The position numbers and the translations under genes were made by a program. Below the pieces are notes generated by a model. The model made no database searches and had not been told where the DNA came from. It saw only the letters and a list, made by a program, of their open reading frames with translations. Source: Tetracentron sinense (taxonomy: Eukaryota; Streptophyta; Magnoliopsida; Trochodendrales; Trochodendraceae). From it: a DNA stretch of 64,000 nucleotides. Location of the stretch: contig CM026557.1 of the NCBI GenBank assembly GCA_015143295.1, positions 24,833,760 through 24,897,759 of the forward strand, written 5' to 3'. Every line of letters begins with the position of its first letter. The first letter of the stretch is position 1. Shown here one piece after another: positions 1 through 7,925 of this stretch.

Positions 1-137
1 CGTTTTTTTAAGGAAAAAAGACCACCCATTACTAAGTGATGTAGAACCAGCAACCGGGTCAGAGCAATTACTCCAAGATTTACATTTGCAACAGATCAGA
101 AAATAGCTAATAGAGAAGGAGGAGAAAAAAAAACTAC

Positions 138-547
138 CTTTGGAGCTCCTTAGGGATTTGAGAACGGTCTTGTACCCTAGGGTGTACTTCCCGCTTTTCA
201 TAACGAGAGCGAGCCGATTGTTAATGCTCTCATGAGTCTTCTTCTGCAAGGAATAAAAAAATAAAACCCTGAATACATGAAGAAATCTGTAATGGAAATG
301 TGCAATAATATACAGATATCCACTCCAGGAACGATAAAAATGCCTAGAACCCTCAATTTAGAGAATAAAAACAAAATCAAAAGGCATTTGATTCGCATTG
401 CATTTATACATTTTCGATTCTCACATGCGAAGATAGGAACGAAATAGATTAAAAGGAAAAAAATCGAAGAAGCTGATTGACAGAGAGAGATGGGCATAGA
501 GAGAGAGAGAGAGAGAGAGAGATTACAGTCTTTTTCGTGGCCACCAT
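138..547 (-). CDS. RPL30: 60S ribosomal protein eL30 (RPL30), exons 1-2, truncated by left window edge
   Basis: eL30 is a small (about 112-residue) rRNA-binding protein of the large cytosolic ribosomal subunit. Two coding exons are visible. Exon 1 (547-527) encodes MVATKKT and ends at a GTAATC donor. Exon 2 (243-138), after a TGCAG acceptor, encodes [20 protein letters not shown] followed by [15 protein letters not shown] and ends in phase 1 at a GTAGTT donor. This is the classic N-terminal 42 residues of plant eL30, and the exon 1/exon 2 join is in frame (phase 0). The start codon is set by the conserved MVA(A/T)KKT terminus, and it has a GCC-ATGG-like context. Intron 1 is 283 bp and begins with a CT microsatellite. 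Intron 2 runs off the left edge, so the remaining roughly 70 residues are outside the window. The visible exons are undamaged. The reading frame that runs through intron 1 without splicing is an artefact. Confidence 0.95.
498..522. repeat. GA/CT microsatellite at 5' end of RPL30 intron 1
   Basis: An uninterrupted GA run on the plus strand (CT on the gene strand) begins 4-5 nt inside the RPL30 intron 1 donor. Unspliced, it produces a Ser-Leu repeat in an artefactual reading frame. Confidence 0.9.
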
Positions 548-645
548 GGCTGGAGCTGGAGATCTGCAACTGCAAAAACCCTAATCGTCGATGGCGGCAA
601 TGAAACCCTAAGATTGAGAGGAAAGTGTCGTTTATATATAAGCTC
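548..645 (-). promoter_or_regulatory. RPL30 promoter/5' UTR with two telo-boxes and TATA box
   Basis: Two copies of the telo-box AAACCCTAA occur at 576-584 and 603-611. On the gene strand they read TTAGGGTTT. A TATA-like TATATATAAA lies at 631-640 on the minus strand, about 90 nt upstream of the RPL30 ATG. Telo-boxes near the transcription start are an established hallmark of plant ribosomal-protein gene promoters, so the motif set supports both the gene call and its start. The exact transcription start is not visible. Confidence 0.75.
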
Positions 646-671
646 TAAATCTGACAATGGACGCCAGCGGT

Positions 672-893
672 GTTATTAAAATCGGGCGGACCGGCAGGTC
701 ACCGGTTCCGAAAACCCTCAAACCGGACAGTATTAAAAACCGGTTCAATCGGAAAACCGGAGTTAAAAACTGATAGACACTAGTCGGGGAAAAGGAAAAA
801 ATGAAAAAAAAAATTAATTTATTAATAAAAGGACACGGTTGAACTAGCCACTTTGCCGGTTCGACACCCAATCCGGTTCTGAAAACATAAATC
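672..893. repeat. Possible decayed non-autonomous DNA transposon rich in CCGGTT
   Basis: The segment opens with ATTAAAATCGGGCGGACCGG and closes near CCGGTTCTGAAAACATA. Between these are many direct and inverted CCGGTT/AACCGG words, then an AT-rich middle. This resembles plant hAT-like non-autonomous elements with subterminal CCGGTT repeats. I cannot identify clean terminal inverted repeats or a TSD, so the call is tentative. It lies directly upstream of the RPL30 promoter. Confidence 0.35.
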
Positions 894-1580
894 GACGGAA
901 TTGCCTCTCTCCCATATCAAAATACCAGTAATTATTTATCGTATGAATAAATACTAAAAGTCAATAAGTAAAATTAAGCGTGAAACAATGAAAATTCAAG
1001 AATTTAAAAGTTTAATCAATAGGACGGATCTTCTATTAGTCAGGCTCTTTTAGAGTGATTGAGTGAATTTATCCTTATAGCGTCAGACCTTAGGTCTGAA
1101 AATGTGTCTTTAGGTATTACTTTACCTCCTTAACCAGGGAAAAAAAAAATTAAGAGTAGCTTCAAAGCTTCTTGTAAATGTGTCAAGCTCGAGCCGAACA
1201 TATTTAAAATCCCTAAAATTCAAGTCCGAACTTGTCTCATTGCCACCCCTAACGCTAATGGGTGCTTAGCTATAGGTCATTACTTTTTTATTTATTTAAG
1301 GGTTAATTCCATATCAGAACCTATGTTATTAAAAAACTAATTTGAAGTGCCTTTTCAAAACAAATTCCTTTCTCAATTTCTCAGGCCTATTTTTCCCCCC
1401 CCCCCCCCCCCCCAATTTATATTGCCATAGCAGAGTTACATAGTTGCATTAAAATGACAATGTTACCCCCAACTTAAATAGTACTTATAAAATCATAAGA
1501 TTAGCCTCCTTATTGCAATACTCATTTTAAGCCCTCTCATAGCCGTGTCATCAAACACTTCACGCCCTAGCCCTCTTTGT
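894..1580. other. AT-rich intergenic DNA with a 19-bp poly-C tract
   Basis: I see no coding potential, RNA gene or element boundary here. The one notable feature is an uninterrupted C run at 1395-1413, which may also be a sequencing or assembly length uncertainty. Confidence 0.6.
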
Positions 1581-1735
1581 CATGGCCTTAGATTTCAAAC
1601 GGAAAACCCCACAAATACTCATTCGTCCATTGAGTGGCATGGCCACTTAGATTTCAAACCGTCCATTGAGTGGCATGGCCACTTAGATTTCAAACGGAAA
1701 ACCCCACAAATACTCATTCGTCCATTGAGTGGCAT
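1581..1735. repeat. Short tandem repeat, 36-bp unit with a 23-bp extension
   Basis: A 36-bp unit starting CGTCCATTGAGTGGCATGG is perfectly duplicated at 1624-1659 and 1660-1695. Its tail, ending in GATTTCAAAC, also precedes the first copy at 1590-1600. A 23-bp segment (GGAAAACCCCACAAATACTC and three more bases) occurs at 1601-1623 and 1696-1718, followed by a partial third unit at 1719-1735. The pattern is a recent local duplication with no coding meaning. Confidence 0.85.
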
Positions 1736-1889
1736 CGCGAATATGGAGGTGGGTCGCACATTGAGTTGAGTAAATACATCTACTAAGGTAGGTAATAGAA
1801 GCGCATCTTATTACCTATGTCCACACTATGCCCACACTATGCACTTACAAATGTGAGGTTATTATCGTTTGGTTTATATAACTCTAGAA

Positions 1890-2009
1890 TGAAACTCATT
1901 TCGAGATGGTAGGCTCAATGGGTACATTACAATTGCACCGTAAGGTGCTTCCTGACGAAGACATATTTTAGATAACATTCTCATAGTTAGTGAATATCTT
2001 TGTTGAAGA
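1890..2009 (+). pseudogene. LINE reverse-transcriptase relic, left fragment
   Basis: One frame reads RRHILDNILIVSEYL at about 1956-2000, preceded by IAP(stop)GAS. This matches the plant L1-type RT signature in which an SPxQGAFV block is followed by GRQILDNVLIA-E. Stops and a frameshift show it is dead. The fragment ends at GAAGA, the target duplication of the copia element. It resumes at 20713, after which the reading CKLDLKKAY continues the same RT. Confidence 0.65.
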
Positions 2010-3031
2010 TGTTGGTTTTAAATCAGTATTTTACTATAGTAATTTTGTGCTCAACCTTTATTAACTAAAGTTTCATTCACAGCAGTAATTAAATTAAACA
2101 GTACAATTGTAAAATATTCTTTTACAGTGAATAGAATATTAATTTTATGTTGATTCACTAAATATTCTGTTAAGAAAACTATAAATTAAAACTACAGAAT
2201 AAAATGAACTCACTGGTTTAGGAATTGAAAAGAGCAATAGATCAAGTCGAGTAGTAACTTTCTCCTTAAGACAGATTTCGTCCTTCACACTGGTGCTTTT
2301 GATCAACGGACGTCTGTCTCCCAGGATGAAGTGATTTTTACACAAGCAGAAGAAGCACAACAATCTGCATGTCCAACGAACCAAAAACAATGCTATGTCT
2401 CTCTCTTTGGAATACTAAAGACTTATATGCATAAGAAATTGGGAAACTAGAGAGTAGAAGAATTAATTTTCATATTGCAGACATGACTGTTGGAATTAAA
2501 TAGCTGTTGAAATAATTGTATAAGTTGAACGGGCTCTAGCCCAGCCCAGCAAAAAATAAATAGAAAGGCCAGGCTTTAAGGCCCACTAGAACCAAAGTAA
2601 GCCAAGCCAAGCCAGCCGGACCGGACCGGACTCGGACTCGGGCACGGGCATGTGTGTTGGTTCTACCTTGGAGCAAGTGCTCACTCCTTCGCAAAATTTG
2701 GGTGCCCCAATGGCCCACCCTTTACTCCAAGCTAATGGTATTTAAACCACACTATAGTTTCAATAGTTTTCCAATGTGGGACTATTAAACTACATCATTC
2801 TTCAACTTACAACATATGTTCAAGTGGCCCACTTTGAGATGAATTTCTCATTCATCACTTCACTGTTTTGGACAAGTGAATATACTACGTTAATCTCCTC
2901 ATGAAGGAAAACACAGATCAACTTGGACCCGCCTCAATACCCTTGTGGGTCCCACTTATAATTTGGGTCAAAGTTTGTAAAAACTGTTTTTCCAAATACC
3001 CAGATTTTTCCAAAACAGAATTTTTTCAACA
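2010..3031 (-). repeat. 3' LTR of the copia element (1022 bp)
   Basis: It starts TGTTGGTTTTAAATCAG and ends TTTTTTCAACA on the plus strand. It is adjoined on its internal side by a purine tract (minus-strand TGTGGGGGAT), the expected polypurine tract. It keeps about 250 bp (near 2140-2392) that the other LTR lacks, and lacks about 80 bp that the other retains. Confidence 0.9.
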
Positions 3032-3615
3032 ATCCCCCACATGAATGAAAATTTCTGGACAAAATACAGAATAAATGCAGACACTAAATAGGGAGTACAT
3101 AATAGGAGACATCTTGCATAGGATAGGTAGCTTTTGGCCTTGAACTTTCCCTTGTGTAGGACTATCGGATTTACTGGCTAATCAGTGAATATGATGTCTT
3201 GAATTGTTCAGCCGTTATTGTAAACCAAGACAATAGAATACATACATGATATCCCCAAACATAGTTTAGTTCTCATTGTTGTGTTTATTTTGGCCCTGAA
3301 CACATCCTGGTTTCATGAGTGCTTTAGAGAATTTTAGTCTAATCAATTCTCATAGAACCGGCCCAGTTCACACTCATATAGATGATTCTTATTAAGAGTA
3401 TTCTGTTATACTCCACTTGGAATTCCAAGATATAAGAAGCATTAATAACTTGGTTAATCCTAACACGATGCAGTCATCACTTGCTCATAATAGAAATAGG
3501 TAAGAGATATTATCTCTTAAGTGATCAGGTCGAGTCATACACAACTTAGTTGTCCATTTGAACCTAGATCTTGGGATCTCCAGTCAACTAGGTTGGGTTT
3601 CCATTATGAATACTC
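3032..3615 (-). other. Copia 3' non-coding region between pol stop and 3' LTR
   Basis: This lies between the copia stop codon (3618-3616) and the PPT/LTR junction. No coding signal is visible. It is the 3' untranslated part of the element. Confidence 0.6.
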
Positions 3616-3681
3616 TTAAGTTATAGACTTTAACCCCATTCCCTTCGATGAGTTACTCACTTGCTCTCTTGATAATCCTTT
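3616..3681 (-). pseudogene. C-terminus of copia RNase H, separated by the gypsy insertion
   Basis: Read across the CCTTT target site, the frame from 15764 (DNIADPLTK) continues here as GLSREQVSNSSKGMGLKSIT and a TAA stop at 3618-3616. The perfect join, with one TSD copy removed, shows that the chromovirus inserted in the last codons of copia pol. Confidence 0.88.
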
Positions 3682-6214
3682 TGTAGAGCCCCAGACTTTT
3701 TCATGCTTAATACATGGCACTTTCGTTGCCATTTTGCCTTTAAAGAGGTATAATTAACAAAATAAGGATGAAATTGGAAATTTCGACATGTCAGAAATGT
3801 TCATTTTCGAAGTACGAACCCAACGCAAGTTGAATCGTCAAAATCGGACGAACGAGTCAAAAGATATGGCCAAAACAGTCTGGACCTGCAGGCAATCGTA
3901 GCTCGGAAGGCACTAAGGACGTAGCTCGGAAGGCGCTAAGGATGTAGCTCTAGCTCTGATAACGTGTACGTTGCGCATCCGTTGTGCAACAGACAACGGA
4001 CAACGTGTTCAGCACTATTCACAGCACAACGTGTTATTCACAACGGACAATGTGTTCAGCACTATTCATAGCACAACGTGTTATTCACAACGGACAACGT
4101 GTTCAGCACTATTCACAGCACAACGTGTTCAGCACTATTCACAGCACAACGTGTTATTCACAACGGACAACGTGTTCAGCACTATTCACAGTACAACGTG
4201 TTATTCACAACGGACAACGTGTTCAGCACTATTCACAGCACAACGTGTTATTCACAACGGACAACGTGTTCAGCACTATTCACAGCACAACGTGTTTGGC
4301 ACTGTTCACAGCACAACGTGTTCGACACTATTCACACTCGTGTTTTCGCAGAGATTTCAGTAAGGGTATTATGGTCTTTTGGTCGGTTCACTCTTACCTT
4401 AAGAGTTTAACCCGAGCCTTTAGGGCTTCATTTCGACACTTAGAGAGATTGGGAGATAAGAAGAGAGGAGAGGGCGATTCCTAAACCTAGGGTTTCCATT
4501 TTGGAGAGAAATCAAGGGTTTGTGAACCCACACTCCACTCAAGCCCATTTTTCTTCAAGATCAAGGCACAAACTCGTGAGGAGCATCTCCTCAAGCTAGG
4601 GCAGCAACTCACAGTCGTTTTTTTTGGAAGGGGATTTCTTCCTCACTTGATCAAGGTCGGTACTTCTTACTACCCTCCTAGTTATAGTTTCTCTTTTCCC
4701 TTTATTTTCCTTTGTTTTCTTTCATTTACACATGTATTACGAGATGGGTTGTGAATGGTGAATGAAGATGAATGTGGGCGAATGGATGCCGTGTGGATGA
4801 TGTGGTGAATAAATGGGAAAGGGCATTGTACTAATAATGAATATACAAGTGTGATGTCAGCATAACCCACCTAGAAAAGCATGATTTAAGTTTAAAGGAA
4901 TAATGAATAATGAACACACCATGTTTGATGAAATGCCAAGGTGAATAAAGTGAGTTGTAAATTAGGAAATGCATGCCTAATAAATTATGGATATTACTAG
5001 GGCCTATGATAGTGTGTTTTCTTGCTTTCCCTAAATGATATGAATATTACATTGCTCAATCATTGATGTTATATGTGTTGTGAAATTACCCAAATGTCAT
5101 GTTTAAATTCAAATGCAAGTATGCACACGATCCCATAAGCACGGCATGCATGACATGAATTTACCGAGGCTTTCAAGAACAAGGTTGAGAGGTGGGATAT
5201 ATCCTACGATATGTTTTACCTCGCTTTTCACAAGAAAACAAGAACAAACATCCCACGAGGGGTCTCCCCTCACTCACAAGTGCATATCATGAAGAAGGGT
5301 CTCCCTTCCCTCGTAAGTACATACATATCATGAAGAAGGGCCTCCCTTCCCTCGCAAGTACATACATATCATGAAGAAGGGTCTCCCTTCCCTCGTAAGT
5401 GCATTGCATAAAGAAGGGTCTCCCTTCCCTCTCAAGGCATCTCACAAGCGCATCTCACAAGTGTATCTCACAAGTTACATGATCACAAGCAAGCACGCAT
5501 GACATGCATGACATGACACAATATACAAGAATCAAGCAAGATAGACAAGACGAGCTTTCAAGTACGAAAAGATATTTCAAGCCAAGTCAAGTGCACGATG
5601 TTTTCAAAAGGTTTCATCGGCTTTCTACAAATTACAAGCATGATTATAAATTGCTTTGCTTCCTTGTATGATATGAATTGTTTCCTTCTAACATGTATGA
5701 ATTGCTCCTGAATTATGTATACTATCTGTATGCTATGACTATTGGTTAGTATTTAGTGCCCGCTGAGTATTCCAAGCTCAACCGTACTTCTTATGTCGGC
5801 AGGTGATGGGGGAGCAGCAGCTTCTTTTGATGTCTGTGCTCCGAGCCCTTGGGTGGAGGTGGAGTACATCGAGGAACCTTTGGAGGAACCTCCAGTAGAG
5901 GGTTACCATTAGGTGGTTGTAGATTCTGAGTGAATAGCTGTGGGTGAGATGAGAGATATACATTCATGTATTTTGGCGGGTATGTCCGCACTTTCTTTTG
6001 GTTACTTTTGTGTAAACTTGGATTTGCGTATGTATATACATAGAGGTTTGATAGACTTCCGCTGTGCTATGTTAGAGTATGTTTCCGCTGCTTATATCCT
6101 CTATTGTATATGCTCTGTGGGTTTTACAGGTTGATTTGTCAAGCAAGTCATGTAAGCCATGATTAGTCGTCCAAAGTTCACTCTAACTCATAGGGTGGGT
6201 TTTGGGTCGCGACA
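3682..6214 (+). repeat. 5' LTR of the chromovirus (2533 bp)
   Basis: TG...CA ends and near identity to 13164-15758. Over the first roughly 320 bp I count about a dozen differences between the two LTRs. It contains the ACGTGT minisatellite (4000-4344) and, at 5280-5430, a second array with a unit of about 41 bp built on GAAGAAGGGTCTCCCTTCCC. LTR-wide reading frames fall in the arrays and are not genes. Confidence 0.93.
4000..4344 (+). repeat. Compound minisatellite in the 5' LTR, 47-bp unit made of 26 + 21 bp
   Basis: The 26-bp half starts ACAACGTGTTCAGCAC and the 21-bp half starts ACAACGTGTTATTCAC. They alternate with occasional 26-bp-only steps. I count 13 copies of the core ACGTGTT plus one ATGTGTT variant. 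All three plus frames stay open through the array, which explains the apparent 110-166-residue reading frames. They are not supported as proteins. Confidence 0.9.
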
Positions 6215-6218
6215 GAAG

Positions 6219-6230
6219 TGGTATCAGAGC
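6219..6230 (+). promoter_or_regulatory. Primer-binding site (initiator tRNA-Met type)
   Basis: TGGTATCAGAGC lies 4 nt after the 5' LTR end. This is the standard plant LTR-retrotransposon PBS complementary to the 3' end of initiator tRNA-Met, and it sets the orientation and LTR boundary. Confidence 0.92.
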
Positions 6231-6574
6231 TTAGGCTTTAGGTCTCTAGGGTCACTTAGAATCTTATACCACGGCTTGACAAGAGCATATGTTAGGAAAC
6301 AAGTTAGGAAGGAAGTAAGTCGGGAGAGAGTCTTGATCCAAGTGTAAGACTAAACTTTAGTCTTAGTCTAAAATGGTTGCTTTAACCAAGTACGGTCCTA
6401 GGTACGCTAGAACACTAAAGTACAAGTATAATGTGATGAATACTCTGATGACTTGATGTGATGTATATTAGTATTATACAACTAATACGAATTAAATTAT
6501 TGTGAAATGACATTGAAGTAAACTGTGGTTTCAAGTTAGACTCATGTGGTGTTATTATTCTCAGGACTTTAGTC
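6231..6574 (+). other. Untranslated leader of the chromovirus
   Basis: This sits between the PBS and the gag ATG. No reading frame is supported. Confidence 0.6.
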
Positions 6575-7789
6575 ATGAGACGGAACACACGGGGTCGTGG
6601 ACCACATACCAGAGCTTCCTCTTCTTCACGGGATGAGGATGAGCAGCCGGACCTCTCTCAGGTCTTAGGCTCTATTGCTGAGACACTCGCCATACTGGCG
6701 GCTCGGCAGGCTATACCATCATCGACGGCACCTACTCCACCGCCCGCAGCTCCAGTACATCGTACTGCTGGAGTTGAGGCATTCAGGAGATTGAGGCCTC
6801 CACCCTTCCATGGGAGTGTGGACCCTCTTGCTGCGGAAGCATGGATCCTCCAGATGGAGAAGATCTTTGCGGTCCTCTCGCCTACAGAGGAGGATAGAGT
6901 AGCATGGGCAGTTTTCATGCTAGAAGGTGAAGCCCACCATTGGTGGTTGTCCGCATTGAGGACGCGAGATTTGACCATGCAGGGTCAACCTTGGACTTGG
7001 GAGGAGTTCAAAGATACTTTTTACAAGAAGTATTTTCCGATTGGAGCACGGGAAAAGAAAGAGAGAGAATTCATCAACCTTGAGCAAGGTTCGATGTCTG
7101 TGGCCGCTTATGAGGCCAAGTTCTCGGAGCTATCACGCTTCGCGACACATATGATTGCCACCGAGGCAATGAAGGTGAGGAGGTTTGAGCAAGGACTCAA
7201 GGAGGTCATCATGGAGAAAGTATCGGTCTTTAGGCATGCTACTTACGTTGAAGTGGTGGATAAAGCCTTGTTGGTTGAGACCAACTCTGAGGCAGTGTCC
7301 AAGAAGAGGGAATTGACGAGAGGCCAATCCAGTAGTTCAGCACCTCTAGAGAGGCGGGTTCATACCGGCCCTTATCAGTATGCGTGGCCAGCACCACCGA
7401 TGAGGCCATCTTATGCGCCTCCAGCTCCACGGCAGTATGTGCCTCGGGTACCGCGACCTCAGGCTCTTCCGGCCCCTCCGACTTATACACACGAGGTCTG
7501 CACTTTGTGCGGCCGAAGGCACCTGGCAGGAGATTGCCGATGGGCATCGGGTGGATGCTTTCATTGTGGTCGCCAGGGCCATATGATCAGGGATTGCCCC
7601 AGTCGGCATTTACCAGGCCAGTCTCAGGGGATTAGGCCACCAGCACGCCCAGCAGGATCATATCAGGCGTCACCTCAGACCACCTGGTCTACACCTCAGT
7701 CACGCCAGGCGAATCAGGGACGAGTTTTTGCCTTAACAGAGGGTGATGCACTTGCATCTGACGATGTAGTGCAAGGTATGCAGTTGTAG
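6575..7789 (+). CDS. gag: Chromovirus Gag (404 aa as read without splicing)
   Basis: Gag packages element RNA into virus-like particles. The retrotransposon gag core runs from about residue 67 (FRRLRPPPFHGSVDPLAAEA) through the WEEFKDTFYKKYFP block to about residue 215. A Pro-rich segment follows. A CCHC zinc knuckle lies at residues 328-341 (CFHCGRQGHMIRDC), preceded by a second Cys/His-rich stretch (CTLCGRRHLAGDC). The ATG at 6575 follows the leader and starts MRRNTRGRGPHTRAS. The frame is intact and ends QGMQL-stop at 7789. The last five codons lie in the apparent intron 7776-7925. If that is spliced, the frame continues from Gln-Gly straight into protease. Confidence 0.93.
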   Translation: MRRNTRGRGPHTRASSSSRDEDEQPDLSQVLGSIAETLAILAARQAIPSSTAPTPPPAAPVHRTAGVEAFRRLRPPPFHGSVDPLAAEAWILQMEKIFAVLSPTEEDRVAWAVFMLEGEAHHWWLSALRTRDLTMQGQPWTWEEFKDTFYKKYFPIGAREKKEREFINLEQGSMSVAAYEAKFSELSRFATHMIATEAMKVRRFEQGLKEVIMEKVSVFRHATYVEVVDKALLVETNSEAVSKKRELTRGQSSSSAPLERRVHTGPYQYAWPAPPMRPSYAPPAPRQYVPRVPRPQALPAPPTYTHEVCTLCGRRHLAGDCRWASGGCFHCGRQGHMIRDCPSRHLPGQSQGIRPPARPAGSYQASPQTTWSTPQSRQANQGRVFALTEGDALASDDVVQGMQL

Positions 7790-7925
7790 CTTATTTAATT
7801 ATCCGTAAATTAAACTGTTAAGTGTTAATTGATGGTGTATGTACTTGGCATGTTATATATATATATAAATACCTATATGTATACATTGTTGATGCATGGA
7901 TTGACTTAGCTAGCTAAAATTTCAG
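7776..7925 (+). other. Apparent 150-bp spliceosomal intron between gag and pol
   Basis: The segment starts GTATGC and ends TTTCAG after an AT-rich stretch. Removing it joins gag codon 401 (phase 1) to GA-ACC and gives ...[22 protein letters not shown], the expected continuous chromovirus gag-protease junction. Unspliced RNA stops five codons in (TAG 7787-7789). I see no clear TSD or TIRs that would make it a small transposon. Splicing itself is not demonstrated by sequence alone. Confidence 0.65.

Noticed and set aside
198..575. 125-codon minus-strand frame with a Ser-Leu run
   Set aside because: It reads through RPL30 intron 1 and its CT microsatellite in the wrong frame. The spliced RPL30 model explains the sequence.
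4000..4344. Regularly spaced repeats resembling a CRISPR array
   Set aside because: Units are contiguous, compound (26+21 bp), have no unique spacers, and occur in both LTRs of a plant retrotransposon.
3971..4484. Overlapping plus-strand reading frames of 110-166 codons with Cys/His/Gln-rich repeats (and the same at 13445-14037)
   Set aside because: All three frames are open because of the 47-bp minisatellite. They lie inside LTRs, overlap each other and match no protein family I know.
7776..7925. Small DNA transposon as an alternative to an intron
   Set aside because: I could not find TIRs or a convincing target duplication, whereas GT-AG ends and the exact phase-1 join fit an intron. The transposon option is kept open in the finding's refutation test.
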